This document shows positions 21,681 to 33,007 of a stretch of 64,000 nt of DNA, one piece after another. This DNA comes from Seison nebaliae (lineage: Eukaryota > Rotifera > Pararotatoria > Seisonacea > Seisonidae). The notes beneath the pieces are model-generated. The model did no database searches and was not told the DNA's origin. It worked only from the letters and a program-made list of their open reading frames with translations. Made by a program: the position numbers and the translations under genes. The stretch spans positions 180,149 to 244,148 of the forward strand of contig JALJEE010001801.1 in NCBI GenBank assembly GCA_023231475.1. Reading direction: 5' to 3'. Numbering within the stretch: the stretch's first letter is position 1; the number at the start of each line of letters is the position of its first letter.

Positions 21681-23895
21681 TCATTTTCCACTCCCAATTC
21701 CGGACATAAAAGTCCGTTCACCCAAATTTCCTAATTCTCTAAAAAATGGATTATTTCTCCATCTTCTAGCGAAGTTCATATAATATAATTGTGGGTCGAA
21801 ATAAAATAAATTTTCATTATTCTCTCCTTCAAAATTTTTCTTTTTTTTCTTCTTTTTATCATCATCTTTTTCATCTGATGGAATTTGTACCATCTTTTTT
21901 AGTATCTTCAATTCTTGTTTCCTCTTCTTTTTCTTCTTTTTCGCTTGTTCACGTATTAATGGATGTTGACTGATGACGACACATTCAACCATTTCTTTAT
22001 CGATATCTCTCCGATTCTCTTTCATTGATATCGGTTCTTGATGTTGTCCATGAATTTCCATTTTCCATTCGATTAGTTGAATAACACTGAAATAAGATTT
22101 TGTTCTTAAATTTAATTCCCATTTCCCGTACGGATATTCACCCCATAATTGAGTGATTTTGAAAGTCCATTTATAATATCCGTTTGTGGCGAGATCTTTA
22201 GGCCTATATTGAAGGACGAAAATTTCAGTTTTCATGGGCGAAATTAAAGTGATTGTGAGACCGCCTCGTTTCGGTACTCGACATGTCAATCGAAGATAAA
22301 CTGTTTCTATGTAATTTAATCGTTTTTCTTTCCGAATATATGATTTTGGTTTGAGATGTCTAATTGAACTGATGAAATATCTGAGTGTTATTCGTTTCCT
22401 CATTCGAAAACGAATGATAACATTCGACCAAATACTTTCCCATCTTTTCGCTAAATAAACGAGTCGTCCCACATCTAATAAACCGAAACCATATCTTCTC
22501 GATGTCCAGAAACCGGCGGCATTTTGCATCCAACTTAAATCGCATTTAATTCCTTCAGGACGTGACGCCGCAACAATTAAATAAGCGACATCAGTTCTCG
22601 TTAAATTCGGATTGACTTCTAATGCTAAAGCGATGGCTGCTGCGACGATCGGAGCTCCGACTGATGAACCGCGAAAATCATTTGCACAACTGTCATTTAA
22701 ATCCGTCGTGAATATTGATAGAGATGTCGATTCACTTGAATAAACGGTTGTATAAATACAAGAACATTCCTCTAAAAATGATGGTACTTCTAACCAATGA
22801 GCGATATATGAATTAACAACAATAACATGTGGATTATTTGCATAACCGTCAGCGGCACAACTATCAACAGCTCCTCCATTTCCTGCTGCCCAAACATAAA
22901 TATTTCCTAAACCATTTCTACCTTTTACTGCACCATCACGTAAGGCTTGTAACATTAATATACCGGGACCATCTAAATGCATTCCGTCATCAGTTGGTCC
23001 CCAAGAACAAGTATAAATATGAATTTTATCTCGAGAATGTGAAATGGCTTCAGCTTCAACACTATCTCTCACTAATCTTGTTAACATTTTTATAGCGGCA
23101 AATTTAGCGTTATGTGCGATACCTTTAACACATCGATCAGTTCCATTTATTTCACGACTAACAATTACTCCTGCACATCTCGTCCCATGATTATTTCGTC
23201 GAGATATTTCTTCTTTATATGTTGGTGATGGATCATTATCATCATCAACTAAATCAATTGATGTCTCTTCATCATATGCATGAAAGAGAAGACGATGATT
23301 ATATTCAACTCCATCATCTACTATTCCGATTATAATATCTTTTCCTGTTATACCTTCTTCCCATACACTTGTCACATTTAAACTTTCAATTCCATATTCA
23401 GTCGCCCATGGTTCTAAATACCATTGAATAGGAAATGATCGTTCAGAATTAATACGAATTGGTTCTCTTTTCTTCAATTCATGAATTCGATCAATGCCGA
23501 TGTGGATGATGGGAGAGGTAATTCCGTTTATACGAAAATCATTTTTCATCGACATCTCCAATCGTCTCATATCAAAATTTCCATTTCGCTCTTTTATTTT
23601 CAAATGTCGTCGATGACGATATCGTCGATGGAAGAGATAGAAATCATCCAATTGACTCATCTTCCTCACCAATCGATAACCGTGTTGACGGAGAAGTTCG
23701 TTGAGTTTGGTGGTGGAAATGTTGGGAAATCTCCCGAAATATTGAACATTATCATCTTCAAATTCAAATTTTTTCGATTGTTCCAACGAATGATTGATGG
23801 ATATGAGGAAAACTTAAAATTAATCGAATTGACAATTAAGAAGAGAAGAGAAATGCGTAACACGTTAGAAGATGGACAGATGATAAGGAGAACAT
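21681..23895 (-). CDS. Furin-like proprotein convertase (S8B subtilase)
   Basis: Secretory-pathway endoprotease that cleaves precursors after dibasic sites. I propose two exons: 23895-23862 and 23812-21681, joined over a 49-nt intron (GTTACG...TTTTAAG), giving 721 residues and a signal peptide (MFSLSSVHLLTFFLISI). Without the first exon the frame meets a TAA just upstream. Prodomain: LNELLRQHGYRLVRKM followed by FYLFHRRYRHRRH, with KKR before the mature enzyme. Catalytic Asp in IVDDGVEYNH, His in NNHGTRCAG, Ser in RGSSVGAP (family consensus GTSASAP). The oxyanion residue is Asn (WAAGNGG), as in furin and PC1, not Asp as in PC2. A P domain follows (YIETVYLRL, WTFKITQLWGEYPYGKWEL). There is no Cys-rich domain or membrane anchor; the tail is Lys-rich and ends FARRWRNNPFFREL. 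Which convertase subtype it is cannot be settled by eye. Confidence 0.9.
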
Positions 23896-24331
23896 TTAGA
23901 GTGATTTTGGTGGTGAGGGCGACGGATAAGGATGATAATAAATGTGACGATATGTAACTAGGTGAAAGAATGTTGTGAGAGAAAGTTGGAGGAAATGGAA
24001 ATTATCATAAACTCAAATTAACTTTCACATTAATATCCCAGTCTCTATTACTTGTAATGTTGTCCTTGTTGGATGTCCTTCACGATTCGCAATTATTCGC
24101 CCTACCGTTCTTTCTGATAAGAACTCGAAAAAAAAAACTTTGATTTTAATTTCTTTCTTTTTTTTTTTATCATCAACATCAATTCTTTAATTAGTCACTT
24201 ACCTTATCATCAGAATAATGTTTAATATGTTTTCGTTTAAAGAAAAAAAAAAATGGAAAAAAACTTCTTAATCATATTTATTTATATCATCATTTTCTCA
24301 TTCTTAATTTTCTCTCATTTTTCTTTTTAAG
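23896..24331. other. Divergent intergenic region / missing 5' part of HBS1-like gene
   Basis: The region lies between the starts of the convertase (minus) and HBS1-like (plus) genes. The HBS1-like frame enters at a splice acceptor at about 24331, so its first exon(s) should lie here. An ATG at about 24058 opens a short frame, but its candidate donor is in the wrong phase and I could not complete the model. Confidence 0.45.
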
Positions 24332-26241
24332 AACGTGAAGATTTAATTGGAAAGTTTATTAAAGAAAAAGAAAAAATTGAAAATAATTCTATTAATCATC
24401 ATGATAAAATTAGCACGACAATCACCACTTCCACCATTTCCACAATCATATCAACAACAAAATCGATAACATCAATTGCAACAACATCAATTGCAACAAC
24501 AACAACAGCAACAACAACAACGACGACAACGATATTATCAGCAAAAAAAAAAGATGAAGAATTAGAGATATTGATAAATGAATCGAAAAGAATTGGAAAG
24601 AATTCACCATCTATTTCTCGTCAATCTTCTGTGGCACCATCACCAATAATAAATCAAGAATCCAGATTGCCAATAAGAGAGATTGTGTTGAATGAGAAAC
24701 AATTGAAACAATCTCAATTATCATTTAATGAAGAAGTAAAGAATGATGATGATTTATTGACAACTATTGGAATTATTGTTATTGGACATGTGGATGTGGG
24801 AAAAAGTACAATTGTAGGTCGTTTACTTTATGAGACGAAACAGATAAATGAACAACAAATGAGAAGAATAAGAAATCAAGCAAATGAATCAGGAAAGTCT
24901 TCATTCTCTTATGCATGGTTATTAGACGAACAAAGTGAAGAACGTGAACGAGGAATCACTACTCATACAACGAGAGTGAATTTTCGAATAAATGATAAAA
25001 TCATCGAATTGATTGATGCTCCTGGACATAAAGAATTAGTTTCACGAATGATTAGTGGAGCTACAAGTGCTGAAGCTTGTATTGTTGTAGTGAATGCGGT
25101 AAAAGGAGAATTTGAAACGGGATTGGACACATATGGTCAGACGAGAGAACATCTCATTCTTATTCGATCTCTCAATATTCGTCAAGTTATTGTCGCTGTA
25201 AACAAAATGGATTCAGTCGATTATTCTCGAGAACGATATGAATTTGTTTGTTGTAAATTGAAAAAGTTCATTGTACAACTCGGTACTGGAATTCAATTAA
25301 CATTTATTCCAATTAGCGGTTTTAATGGCGTCAATTTAACCACGATTAAATCTCGACCTCAAAAATTATCTTGTTGGTATCGTGAAAATGAACCAACTCT
25401 TCTTCAAGCTATGGACAATTTACAACAACAATTATCAGTAGATAATTCTCTCAAATTTGCCTCTCGTTTCCTTGTGGATGATATGCAAAAGAAAACGAAT
25501 ACTCAATTATCGATTGTTGGCAAATTGGAATGTGGAATTATTTCAAATGACGATGTTATGCGAATTTGGCCGAGTGGTGCCGCCTCTACAATTCGATCTA
25601 TCGAACTCTCAGGAAATAAACGACAATTAAATAAATCGTTATTACCAGGCGAATATGGTGAACTGACCGTTACTGGTATAAAAGAAACGGACGTTTGGAA
25701 TGGTTCATGGCTCACTCTCGACCAATACCCGCCAAGAATCACTAAACGAGTACGAGCCAAATTGATGGTGTTAACTAATCTTCTTCCCGTTACCGTCGGA
25801 TTGACAGTTAAATTTCTTTCTCATTTAAATTCTTTTTAATTTAATTCTCATTAGGCGGAAATTCATTATCGAACTATTTTTGAAGTATCAGTTATCAAAC
25901 ATCTAATTTTTCTTTATGACAAAAAAGGCTCAATCGCATTCCGAAGACCCAAGTCTCTTTTTCAATTTTTTTTTAATTTAAGTTCTTTTTATAGACGAAT
26001 CGCCAAAGGTCAAAGTGGTTTCGTTGAATTGGAAATCTCTCGATTCATTTGTTGTCAAACAGCAGATGAATTAAAATCATTATCTCGATTCGTTCTAAGA
26101 CGCGACGATTTAACTGTCGCAACAGGAATTATTACTCATGTTTATTTTGAAATTTATTCTTATTAATTTCAATTTTATTTTTATTTGTTATTATTTATTT
26201 ATTTATTTTAGACGAGAAGTAAACCGAAAGATTTCCAATAA
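24332..26241 (+). CDS. HBS1L: HBS1-like translational GTPase (ribosome rescue), 5' exon not located
   Basis: eRF3-like GTPase that works with Pelota (Dom34) to free stalled ribosomes in no-go and non-stop decay. Exons: 24332-25806, 25855-25952, 25995-26139 and 26212-26241, with introns of 48, 42 and 72 nt; all joins keep frame. An Ile/Ser/Thr-rich linker (SIATTSIATTTT) precedes the G domain. G1 is GHVDVGKS (usually GHVDAGKS); then the family-typical SYAWLLDEQSEERERGIT, G3 DAPGHKE, G4 NKMD and G5 SGFNG. Beta-barrel domains 2 and 3 follow; the third exon carries AKGQSGFVELE, matching the conserved KGQ block near the family C-terminus. SYAWLLDE separates it from EF-1 alpha and eRF3. The N-terminal HBS1 domain is not seen; an upstream exon with phase 1 is required. 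The apparent stop at 25839 is only intron read-through. Confidence 0.88.
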
Positions 26242-26682
26242 TCTCCAAATGAACACTGATATATGAAACGTTGAAGAGAATGTGAAATTATTTCATTCTC
26301 TCAAAATCGACTTCCGTCTCCAAATCAGAACCGTACCATTTTTAACATCTATTTGTTTAGAAGGACAATATTTGTTTTGAAATGAATTTTATGAAATTCT
26401 TCTCCATTTTAATTGTTGAGAAGTAATAGTTGAGAACATCCAAATCATTGACAGAGTGACTAACATACACATACACACACACAAAGTATTTTATTTTCAT
26501 ATAAAAAATTTCATCTTCGTTAAATTTCATTTACATAAAATGACTTGAGGATAAGTTAAAGTTTCAAAAAAATGTTGTCCTTCACTTTGAAGGAAAATTA
26601 TCATATTTTTTCATCTCTCCTCAAAACGGGTAGGAGAGAAATGATTTCTATTGGAATATCAATTTTCTTCTACATCGATCGA
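26242..26682. other. Convergent intergenic region
   Basis: 3' flanks of the HBS1-like gene (plus) and the cathepsin-like gene (minus). AT-rich with a short CA run at about 26469-26483; no coding sequence seen. Confidence 0.6.
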
Positions 26683-27835
26683 TTAGGGAAGTTCAATTTC
26701 AACTGACCAGACGTATGTAGAAATACCACATTCGTTATGATGATTTCTTCTCATTCGAATGTAGCCATGTTCGCCCCAATTCAAACCTGAAATTTAAACG
26801 GAAATAATAAGAGAATAGTTTCCCAAAGAGAATCAACATGTAATTGGAAGAATGAGAGAATTGTATTAATAAAGAGAATGAACGATTTGTTTGACTAACC
26901 CCAACTATTACGAATAATCCAAAAATCTTCGTTGTCCTCTTGACCAAATCCCACAAGTTGCATCGGATGATCAAGAGTAGTGGAGGAACAATTCGGTTCA
27001 TCATAAATGCCACCCTCATACAAGAGGAAAGAAGTATGAGACGAGTCAATCGTCACGAAAACAGTCTCGTTCATTAACAATTTGGCTAATGCGATTTCAT
27101 TACCGATGATATCAGTATGCAAATCGAATGAATTGACCTGAAGAAATTTTAGAAAAAAAATATTTGAATTTAATTAAATAATTAACATCTACAACCGGTT
27201 GGCAATGATGACAATAACCATATTGATGGGGATATTGTTCTTGAGAGCAGATACCTCTCATTGCCTCAATACATTTCACATAATCGGAAATAAAAGGAGA
27301 CGAACGACAACAATCGATGATCTGAGAGAGACTCATCGATGTTAATTGTCCGGTTTGTTGAGCATATGCACTTTCTATCAATTCCGTCAATACGATAGGA
27401 ACCGCTTGTCCCATTGCTCCTTGATCATGAACTGGTGTGACAATACCTTTCTTCCTCCAATCCCAACTGATTGGCAAATCATTCACATCATTCCATTCCA
27501 CCAAATTCACATCACTTAAATCGACTAATTTCTAAATAAAAGTAGTAGAATCATCATTTATTCAAGACGATCATAATCATCAATTAATGTGGTTGAAGAA
27601 ATCGATCGAGAAGCAATTGAAATTAATCGATATCTATCAACTTTTAATGGAAGTAGCAGTTGTTGTATTCGAAATTGTTATGTAATTCATGAAGGAAAAC
27701 TATTACTTGGTGAGAGTTTTCTAGATAATTTTTTACAATTTTTGGATTGATATTCTTTCCCAATCCACTCTCCATCATCATCATCATCATCATGCTAATG
27801 ATTACGAGTGCATTAAACCAACGAAATTGTTTCAT
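26683..27835 (-). CDS. Catalytically dead papain-family (C1A) cathepsin-like protein
   Basis: Exons (minus): 27835-27707, 27531-27187, 27137-26900 and 26786-26683; introns of 175, 49 and 113 nt; 271 residues. A signal peptide with a seven-Met run precedes a very short pro-region without a recognisable ERFNIN motif. The mature domain begins ISWDWRKKGIVTPVHDQG. The papain active-site block, normally QGxCGSCWAFS, reads QGAMGQAVPIV: Cys22 is Met, the catalytic Cys25 is Ala (codon GCG) and Trp26 is Val. The His (LDHPMQLVGFG), Asn (IIRNSWG) and GYIRM block near the end are all kept, as is ECGIST. It should therefore fold but not cleave peptides. Inactive C1A paralogues are known in animals (TINAG, silicatein-type Ser forms, and inactivated mite cysteine protease paralogues). 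The frame is intact with clean splice sites, so it is not an obvious pseudogene. The first intron may hide a missed propeptide exon. Confidence 0.85.
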
Positions 27836-28323
27836 CTTTTCTGATTTTTCACTTTTTGCGAACTTTAAATTATGTTGAATTTGAAAATTTGGGAAGTTTT
27901 ACAGACGATCTCAACTCAAAGTCCCACTATTACTCGAAATTATTTATTCTTTTGACTAGTCTTTTATATAGATAACTACGAAAGAATTTTCAGGTGAATC
28001 ACATAAGTCGATCTAAGTGGTCAGAATTTTATTTATTTACACGCTCCACTTCTTCATTATGAATTTGGTTAATAGAAGAAGATTCGTCGACGTCCCACAC
28101 AAACACTTCAATATCTATCATCATATTGTTGTCAAATATCCCACGTGGCAGTCGTGAACAGGTCTAATGTTAATCATCTTCAATTTTTACTTAATTTTTT
28201 TATCTTACAATTGTTAGATAGATTCAGTGAACGTTTGGTCAGATTGAGAAGAAATTGATTAATAATCGAAAATGATGGTTTATTTTCATTAGGAGCAATT
28301 CTATAAATTGAATTATTTAGAAA
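27836..28323. other. Divergent intergenic region
   Basis: Between the starts of the cathepsin-like (minus) and copper transporter (plus) genes. No coding sequence seen, although an upstream exon encoding the Met/His-rich N-terminus usual in CTR proteins could lie here. Confidence 0.55.
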
Positions 28324-30089
28324 ATGTATTTTCATGGTGGTATTGATGATACCATTCTATTCAATGGATGGAAGTGCAAAACGGATGTAAGTTAGTTATA
28401 AATTTTCATTTGAACATTTCTCATTTGAAGTAGTCTCGCGGATAATACGACGTACAAACGACAGATAATAAATTGAGATGTTCGTAAAGTTCGATAAGTT
28501 AAACGACTTCTAAAGTGTTCAAACGAAACGACGGAAATGGAGAAAAAGAATATTATTTTTTTTTTTTTGAAATCCCAATCTGGACTATTGAATATTGTTT
28601 GAGCGATCTCCTTCCTTACGGTCAGTGATAGAAGATCCCTACCTTTCGTGAGACGTCTGTCTCAATCGTTGTGACGTTGGGAACGTGCATAGACAACTGC
28701 GCTACGCACATCCCTATATAATTTTTGTATCGAATGCAGAGTACATTGTTTCGTATAAATGCGTGGAACGTGCACTTGAATTCGCTCAATTTGGTGAATA
28801 ATCAAAAAAAAGAGAATTTTGATCAAAACGAATTATATACGGAGAATTCTTTAGATTGTTTAGAGGTAAATGAGAAATGATTAGTTGAGAATACCTTAGG
28901 CATTTGTTTGGACAATTGTTATGAATCTTTATACAGAATTACTTTTATGTCTTGCTCTAGTCGATTCGAGTTAAAGAAAATACGTCACAATTATATCATG
29001 TTTGTGCGAAATAAATATATTCTCTTGTGAGATATGTATGAGAGGATCGAGAGAAACGGATTTCTTCTCTGCGAAACTTCGAGAGATTCCCCCCCACACA
29101 TTCCCATCCTACGATTCAACTACGTGAAATAAAATTGTTAGGGAAGATTTCATCGAAAATACGAATGAAAAATAGGAAGGAGATTTTGAAAATGTCGTTC
29201 GTTATTCCGTCATTAAAAACATTTAAAAGATATTCGAACTATTACATAATCTCTTCTATTAATTGCATCTTATCTGCTTCTTCCAATTGTAGCATTCGGT
29301 CTCTCCTGTCTCCTCATCGTACTGATTGGCGTATTGTATGAAGGAATTAAATTTTTACGACGATATATCTACAACCGACACAATCGAGCATTAAAGTTAA
29401 TATAAATTTTCTTCTTCTCTTGACAATCTTTTGTCAACATCTTTTCCATTCGATAGGATTTCTTCTTCTTCTTATGATGTCACATTAACTTCCTGTGTCA
29501 TTCCGATTGTTTAACTGATTCTCCTCCCACCTTTCGACGAGGGAAGAAGAAGAAGATAAAGGATCTATTCATCGTACTCTCTCAAATTATCTTCGTCCTT
29601 CTACTCGTCCTAATTATCAATAGTGGAATGTTCTTCTTTTCCATATCGGCACTTTATTCATTCCACTTCTTCTCATCGTCTTATTCAACTAATTTTTATG
29701 TCAATAAGTCTCTCACCATTTAACGACGTCAGTCAGTGAATCAGTGAGTGAGTGAGTGAATGAGTTGTGTAATATTTCTATAAAAATTCATATTAAAAAA
29801 AACTTCTAATCAATTCCTATTAATTCCATTAAATTAATTGTTTCTTCTTTCCAGACGAGAGCAAGTCGATTTAATTCAACAGTCATACATCCGAAAACAA
29901 TTCGACGTGCATCATCTTATTCAAACTCTTCTTCTTGTCGTTCAATTTACCATCGGATATTTCCTCATGCTAATCGCCATGACGTATAATACTTATCTAT
30001 TCATCAGTGTCGTCATTGGTGTAATGTTGGGATATTTCATTACTGGTGTTGAACGTCGAATGGAATATGTGGAGGATTGTTGCCACTAA
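28324..30089 (+). CDS. SLC31A1: CTR-family high-affinity copper transporter
   Basis: Trimeric membrane channel for Cu(I) uptake. Exons 28324-28390, 29293-29395 and 29855-30089 give 134 residues across introns of 902 and 459 nt. Exon 1 encodes MYFHGGIDDTILFNGWK, the family start of TM1. Exon 2 gives the rest of TM1 (FGLSCLLIVLIGVLYEGIK). Exon 3 encodes TM2 with the copper-selectivity MxxxM motif (YFLMLIAMTYN) and TM3 with GxxxG-like packing (GVMLGYFITG), ending RMEYVEDCCH, whose CC/H resembles the C-terminal HCH copper-relay motif. The spacing from Trp to YEG matches human CTR1. The Met/His-rich extracellular N-terminus is absent from this model; an in-frame stop lies just before the ATG, so any such region would need an upstream exon. 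AATAAA lies at about 30150. Confidence 0.88.
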
Positions 30090-31273
30090 ATCTTATTCTA
30101 TTCATTTCCTTTCAATTCATTCTCATTCCAATCGTTTGGAGAACGATGAAATAAAAAGTTGTCCTAACAGTAAGTCATGACGATTTATTTACCTTTTATT
30201 TCATTTCATCATCACATTTTACTCCGACTACATTAGAAATTTAAGCGAAATTTTCAGGTTCTCTTCATCACTCCCATCTATATCAAAGGTCATTCATTAA
30301 ATTAATCGACGAATTGACTCTATGTAAATGTAACGATTTAAATTACACATTTCCGTGTGACGAGTTCTATTTCTTTTAATAAGGAAAAAAATATCGAATT
30401 TGAAATCTAAAAAGAAAATTGTTTTTTCTCGAAAAATCAACTTTTGCTTTAGCGAATTTCCGAAGAAAATCCCTCGACTCCATTAATAATTAAATTTAAT
30501 ATTAAATATCTTTAATAATTTAATTTCTTTCAAATTCATTTCCTCTCCACTATCTTCTCCGTGTAACGAATCGTCTCTTTTTATCCATCATTTCCTCTTT
30601 CTTCGTCCATGGCGATAGTTAGACATTCCCCTCTCGAATTGAGGTCGAGTTGATATTTGTTACTCTCTTCATTTATTCTCCTTCCTTTTTCTCCACTCCA
30701 CTCCAATATCACTATCACTAGCTGGTGTAGAATAGTCGATGATAGGGTAGAATTTGTAGAAATGGAGAAAGAGTAGCGAGAAAAGGAAATTAAGTGGAGA
30801 CAATTTTATTTAACCGACGACGTATATTCATACTTGATAAAGAAAGAGTTAATTAATTAGGAAGAAGGATAACGACATAAAATTTTTCTAAAATTCAATT
30901 GAACATTCGGATATGATATCATCTGATGAATAGATAATCAATTTCCAATCAATTTCATCCATATAACTTCTCCCGATTTGAATCTAGTGGGAGAGACTCT
31001 TAAGTACTCCATAGGAGCTAACTAATATATTTCACATTAAATCCACCTCCTTCTCTCACCCTCCTCCTCTCTTCCCGCATTCACAACCCGTATGAGGAAC
31101 ATATGTTAATTTTGGCCTTCTTTATTGGATTTCAGATTTGTTTTGAAAGTTTTTCACATTTTCCACATTTGAAATTTTCTCATATAAAAAACGAACGATG
31201 TTTATTCGAATTTGTTAAATTTTATGAATTGAACCAAGTTAATGCGTCAACGATAACAACAACAACAGTAATA
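30090..31273. other. Intergenic region
   Basis: About 1.2 kb, AT-rich, with no gene. The last 170 bases are in frame with the next gene (from an ATG at 31103 encoding a hydrophobic stretch) and could be an alternative N-terminus, but I prefer the downstream ATG. Confidence 0.5.
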
Positions 31274-33007
31274 ATGTCGACGAATATATTCTCGTACGGT
31301 TTGGTGAACCTAGAAAATACAACTTTAAATGGCGATTTCACTTATCCGAAACTTTATCATCATGCGTCAAAGATAGCGTTAGAATTGAAGAAACTAATAA
31401 CTGAACATGGATTGGAGGATGTACGACAAGCAGCTGATCTCGTCTCCGAATTCATAATGGATGCTGAACGATGGTATATGATGAAACAATTGGCAGAACA
31501 GCGTTTGACTGAAGAGAAAGAAAAGAATAAACATCTCCAGAATAATTTGGAGATGCAAAAAAATCATCAAACCTCTTTCGCTAAAGCCGTCGATGAGATG
31601 GAGGAGGAATATAAGAAAGAGATCGATCAACTCGAACAACGACTAACAATGTCCGAATTAGAAACGAGTCAAAGGGCACTCGAATTGACGAAAATGTCGA
31701 AATTGGAACGAGATCAATCGATGGAACACAAGGAATTATTAGACAAGAACTTCCAACTCAAAATGATGATGGAGAGGAAAAATTTGAAAATTAAACAAGT
31801 TTAATTTCATTCCATCTCTAAAATAATAATTCGTTTGATAGTTGGAAGATACGAAGAAGGATTTGGAGATGATTGTCGATGAATTGAAGAAAGAACGAAC
31901 AAATCGAGAAGATGAAATGATAAAATTAGATCACGATCAAGCCAAATTATATTCACAAATTACACTACTCCAAATGAAACTAGGAACGGAACAACCGATA
32001 AAAAGTTCAACTCCAGTGAAGAAACCGGTGAGTGAATTGTTGAACGACCAGTCGGTGTCTGATGAACTTCCATCAACATCTTTTTCATTCATCTCCCAAG
32101 TGGAAGATGAACAAATTGATGAAATGAAACGGATGGAACGTAAATCGTTATTGGAAGAAATGCAGGAAGCAGAATCGTTGAAGAGTGAAGGAGAAGTTTA
32201 CGGGCCGATCAATCGAGAACCTTGGGAGAAAATGGACAATGGAAGTCAAATTCGGAGATTGTTAGTAAATTTACTGTTTCTGCTCTTACTCACTTTCTAC
32301 GGTATTGCACTTCAACCCTCTAACTTTTCATCTTTTGTTTATTTTGTAATATGTCTCTCAACTTTGTTCAATCGTGCTCGCAAAAAAAAATAATGAATTT
32401 GATGGAAATTTAATCGATTGATCGAATAGATTTCTCCTCGTCTTCCTCATCATTTCTATTGCCTCTTTTGTGTCTTTTCTTTGTGATATGGATCTCATAG
32501 ATTTTTCCGCCTATTACAACGTGATGTGTCTTGAGATGGGATGATGGAAGAATCATCTCGAATGAATTTTAACGAATCGTCACGATACCGGTGAATTATT
32601 ATTTTTTCAAATTTATACAGCACTTTCATTTCATTCAAAATTATTACGGTTCAAAATAAATTTCGTCATTTTCTCAATCTTCATTTCTGGTCGTTATTTA
32701 ATTGATGGTGATCCTGTCCGTTAGTGATGGTGAGTGAGTGAGTTAGTGATTATGGAAAGAGAATTGGCCGATAAGAGAATAGTCAGTTGGATAGTTGTCA
32801 TTAATTCTCTTTAGTTTCTATGAGATATGTGGGATTGTGGAGTGGCCGAGTTTGGTGGGAAAGAATTCTTTGCTGACCATCGGAGAAAGTGCGAGGAAAA
32901 TCTCGTCGGAAATCAGCATCACGATTCAACAACAATTAAGGAAGAATGAAAGCGACAGCAATAGCAACGACAGTAGTCAGTTTAATAGTAAACATGATCT
33001 GTGCTAA
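31274..33007 (+). CDS. Coiled-coil protein, possibly RH1-like at its N-terminus
   Basis: Three exons, 31274-31798, 31842-32260 and 32815-33007 (introns 43 and 554 nt; phases 0 and 2), giving 378 residues. The start chosen is the ATG of MSTNIFSYGL; an in-frame ATG at 31103 would add 57 hydrophobic residues. Residues about 20-65 form a helical unit (LYHHASKIALELKKLITEHG) with some likeness to the RH1 domain of RILP-like and JIP3/4 adaptors; this is a weak inference. Residues 65-240 are a long coiled coil, followed by a Ser/Pro-rich hinge, a charged helix and a compact C-terminal exon (FYEICGIVEWPSLVGKN). If the second intron is retained, translation continues into a strongly hydrophobic tail (LLVNLLFLLLLTFYG) and stops at 32393, giving a tail-anchored form. 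I cannot name the family. Confidence 0.75.

Noticed and set aside
25840-26211. Stop at 25839 as the real end of the HBS1-like protein
   Set aside because: It lies in a 48-nt intron; splicing restores the third beta-barrel with the conserved KGQ block downstream.
29500-29854. Possible separate gene between copper transporter exons
   Set aside because: No open frame; it is the second intron of the transporter gene.
31103-31273. Upstream ATG of the coiled-coil gene as the true start
   Set aside because: It would add a hydrophobic AT-rich stretch containing a good splice acceptor; the ATG at 31274 gives a cleaner start, though the longer form is not excluded.
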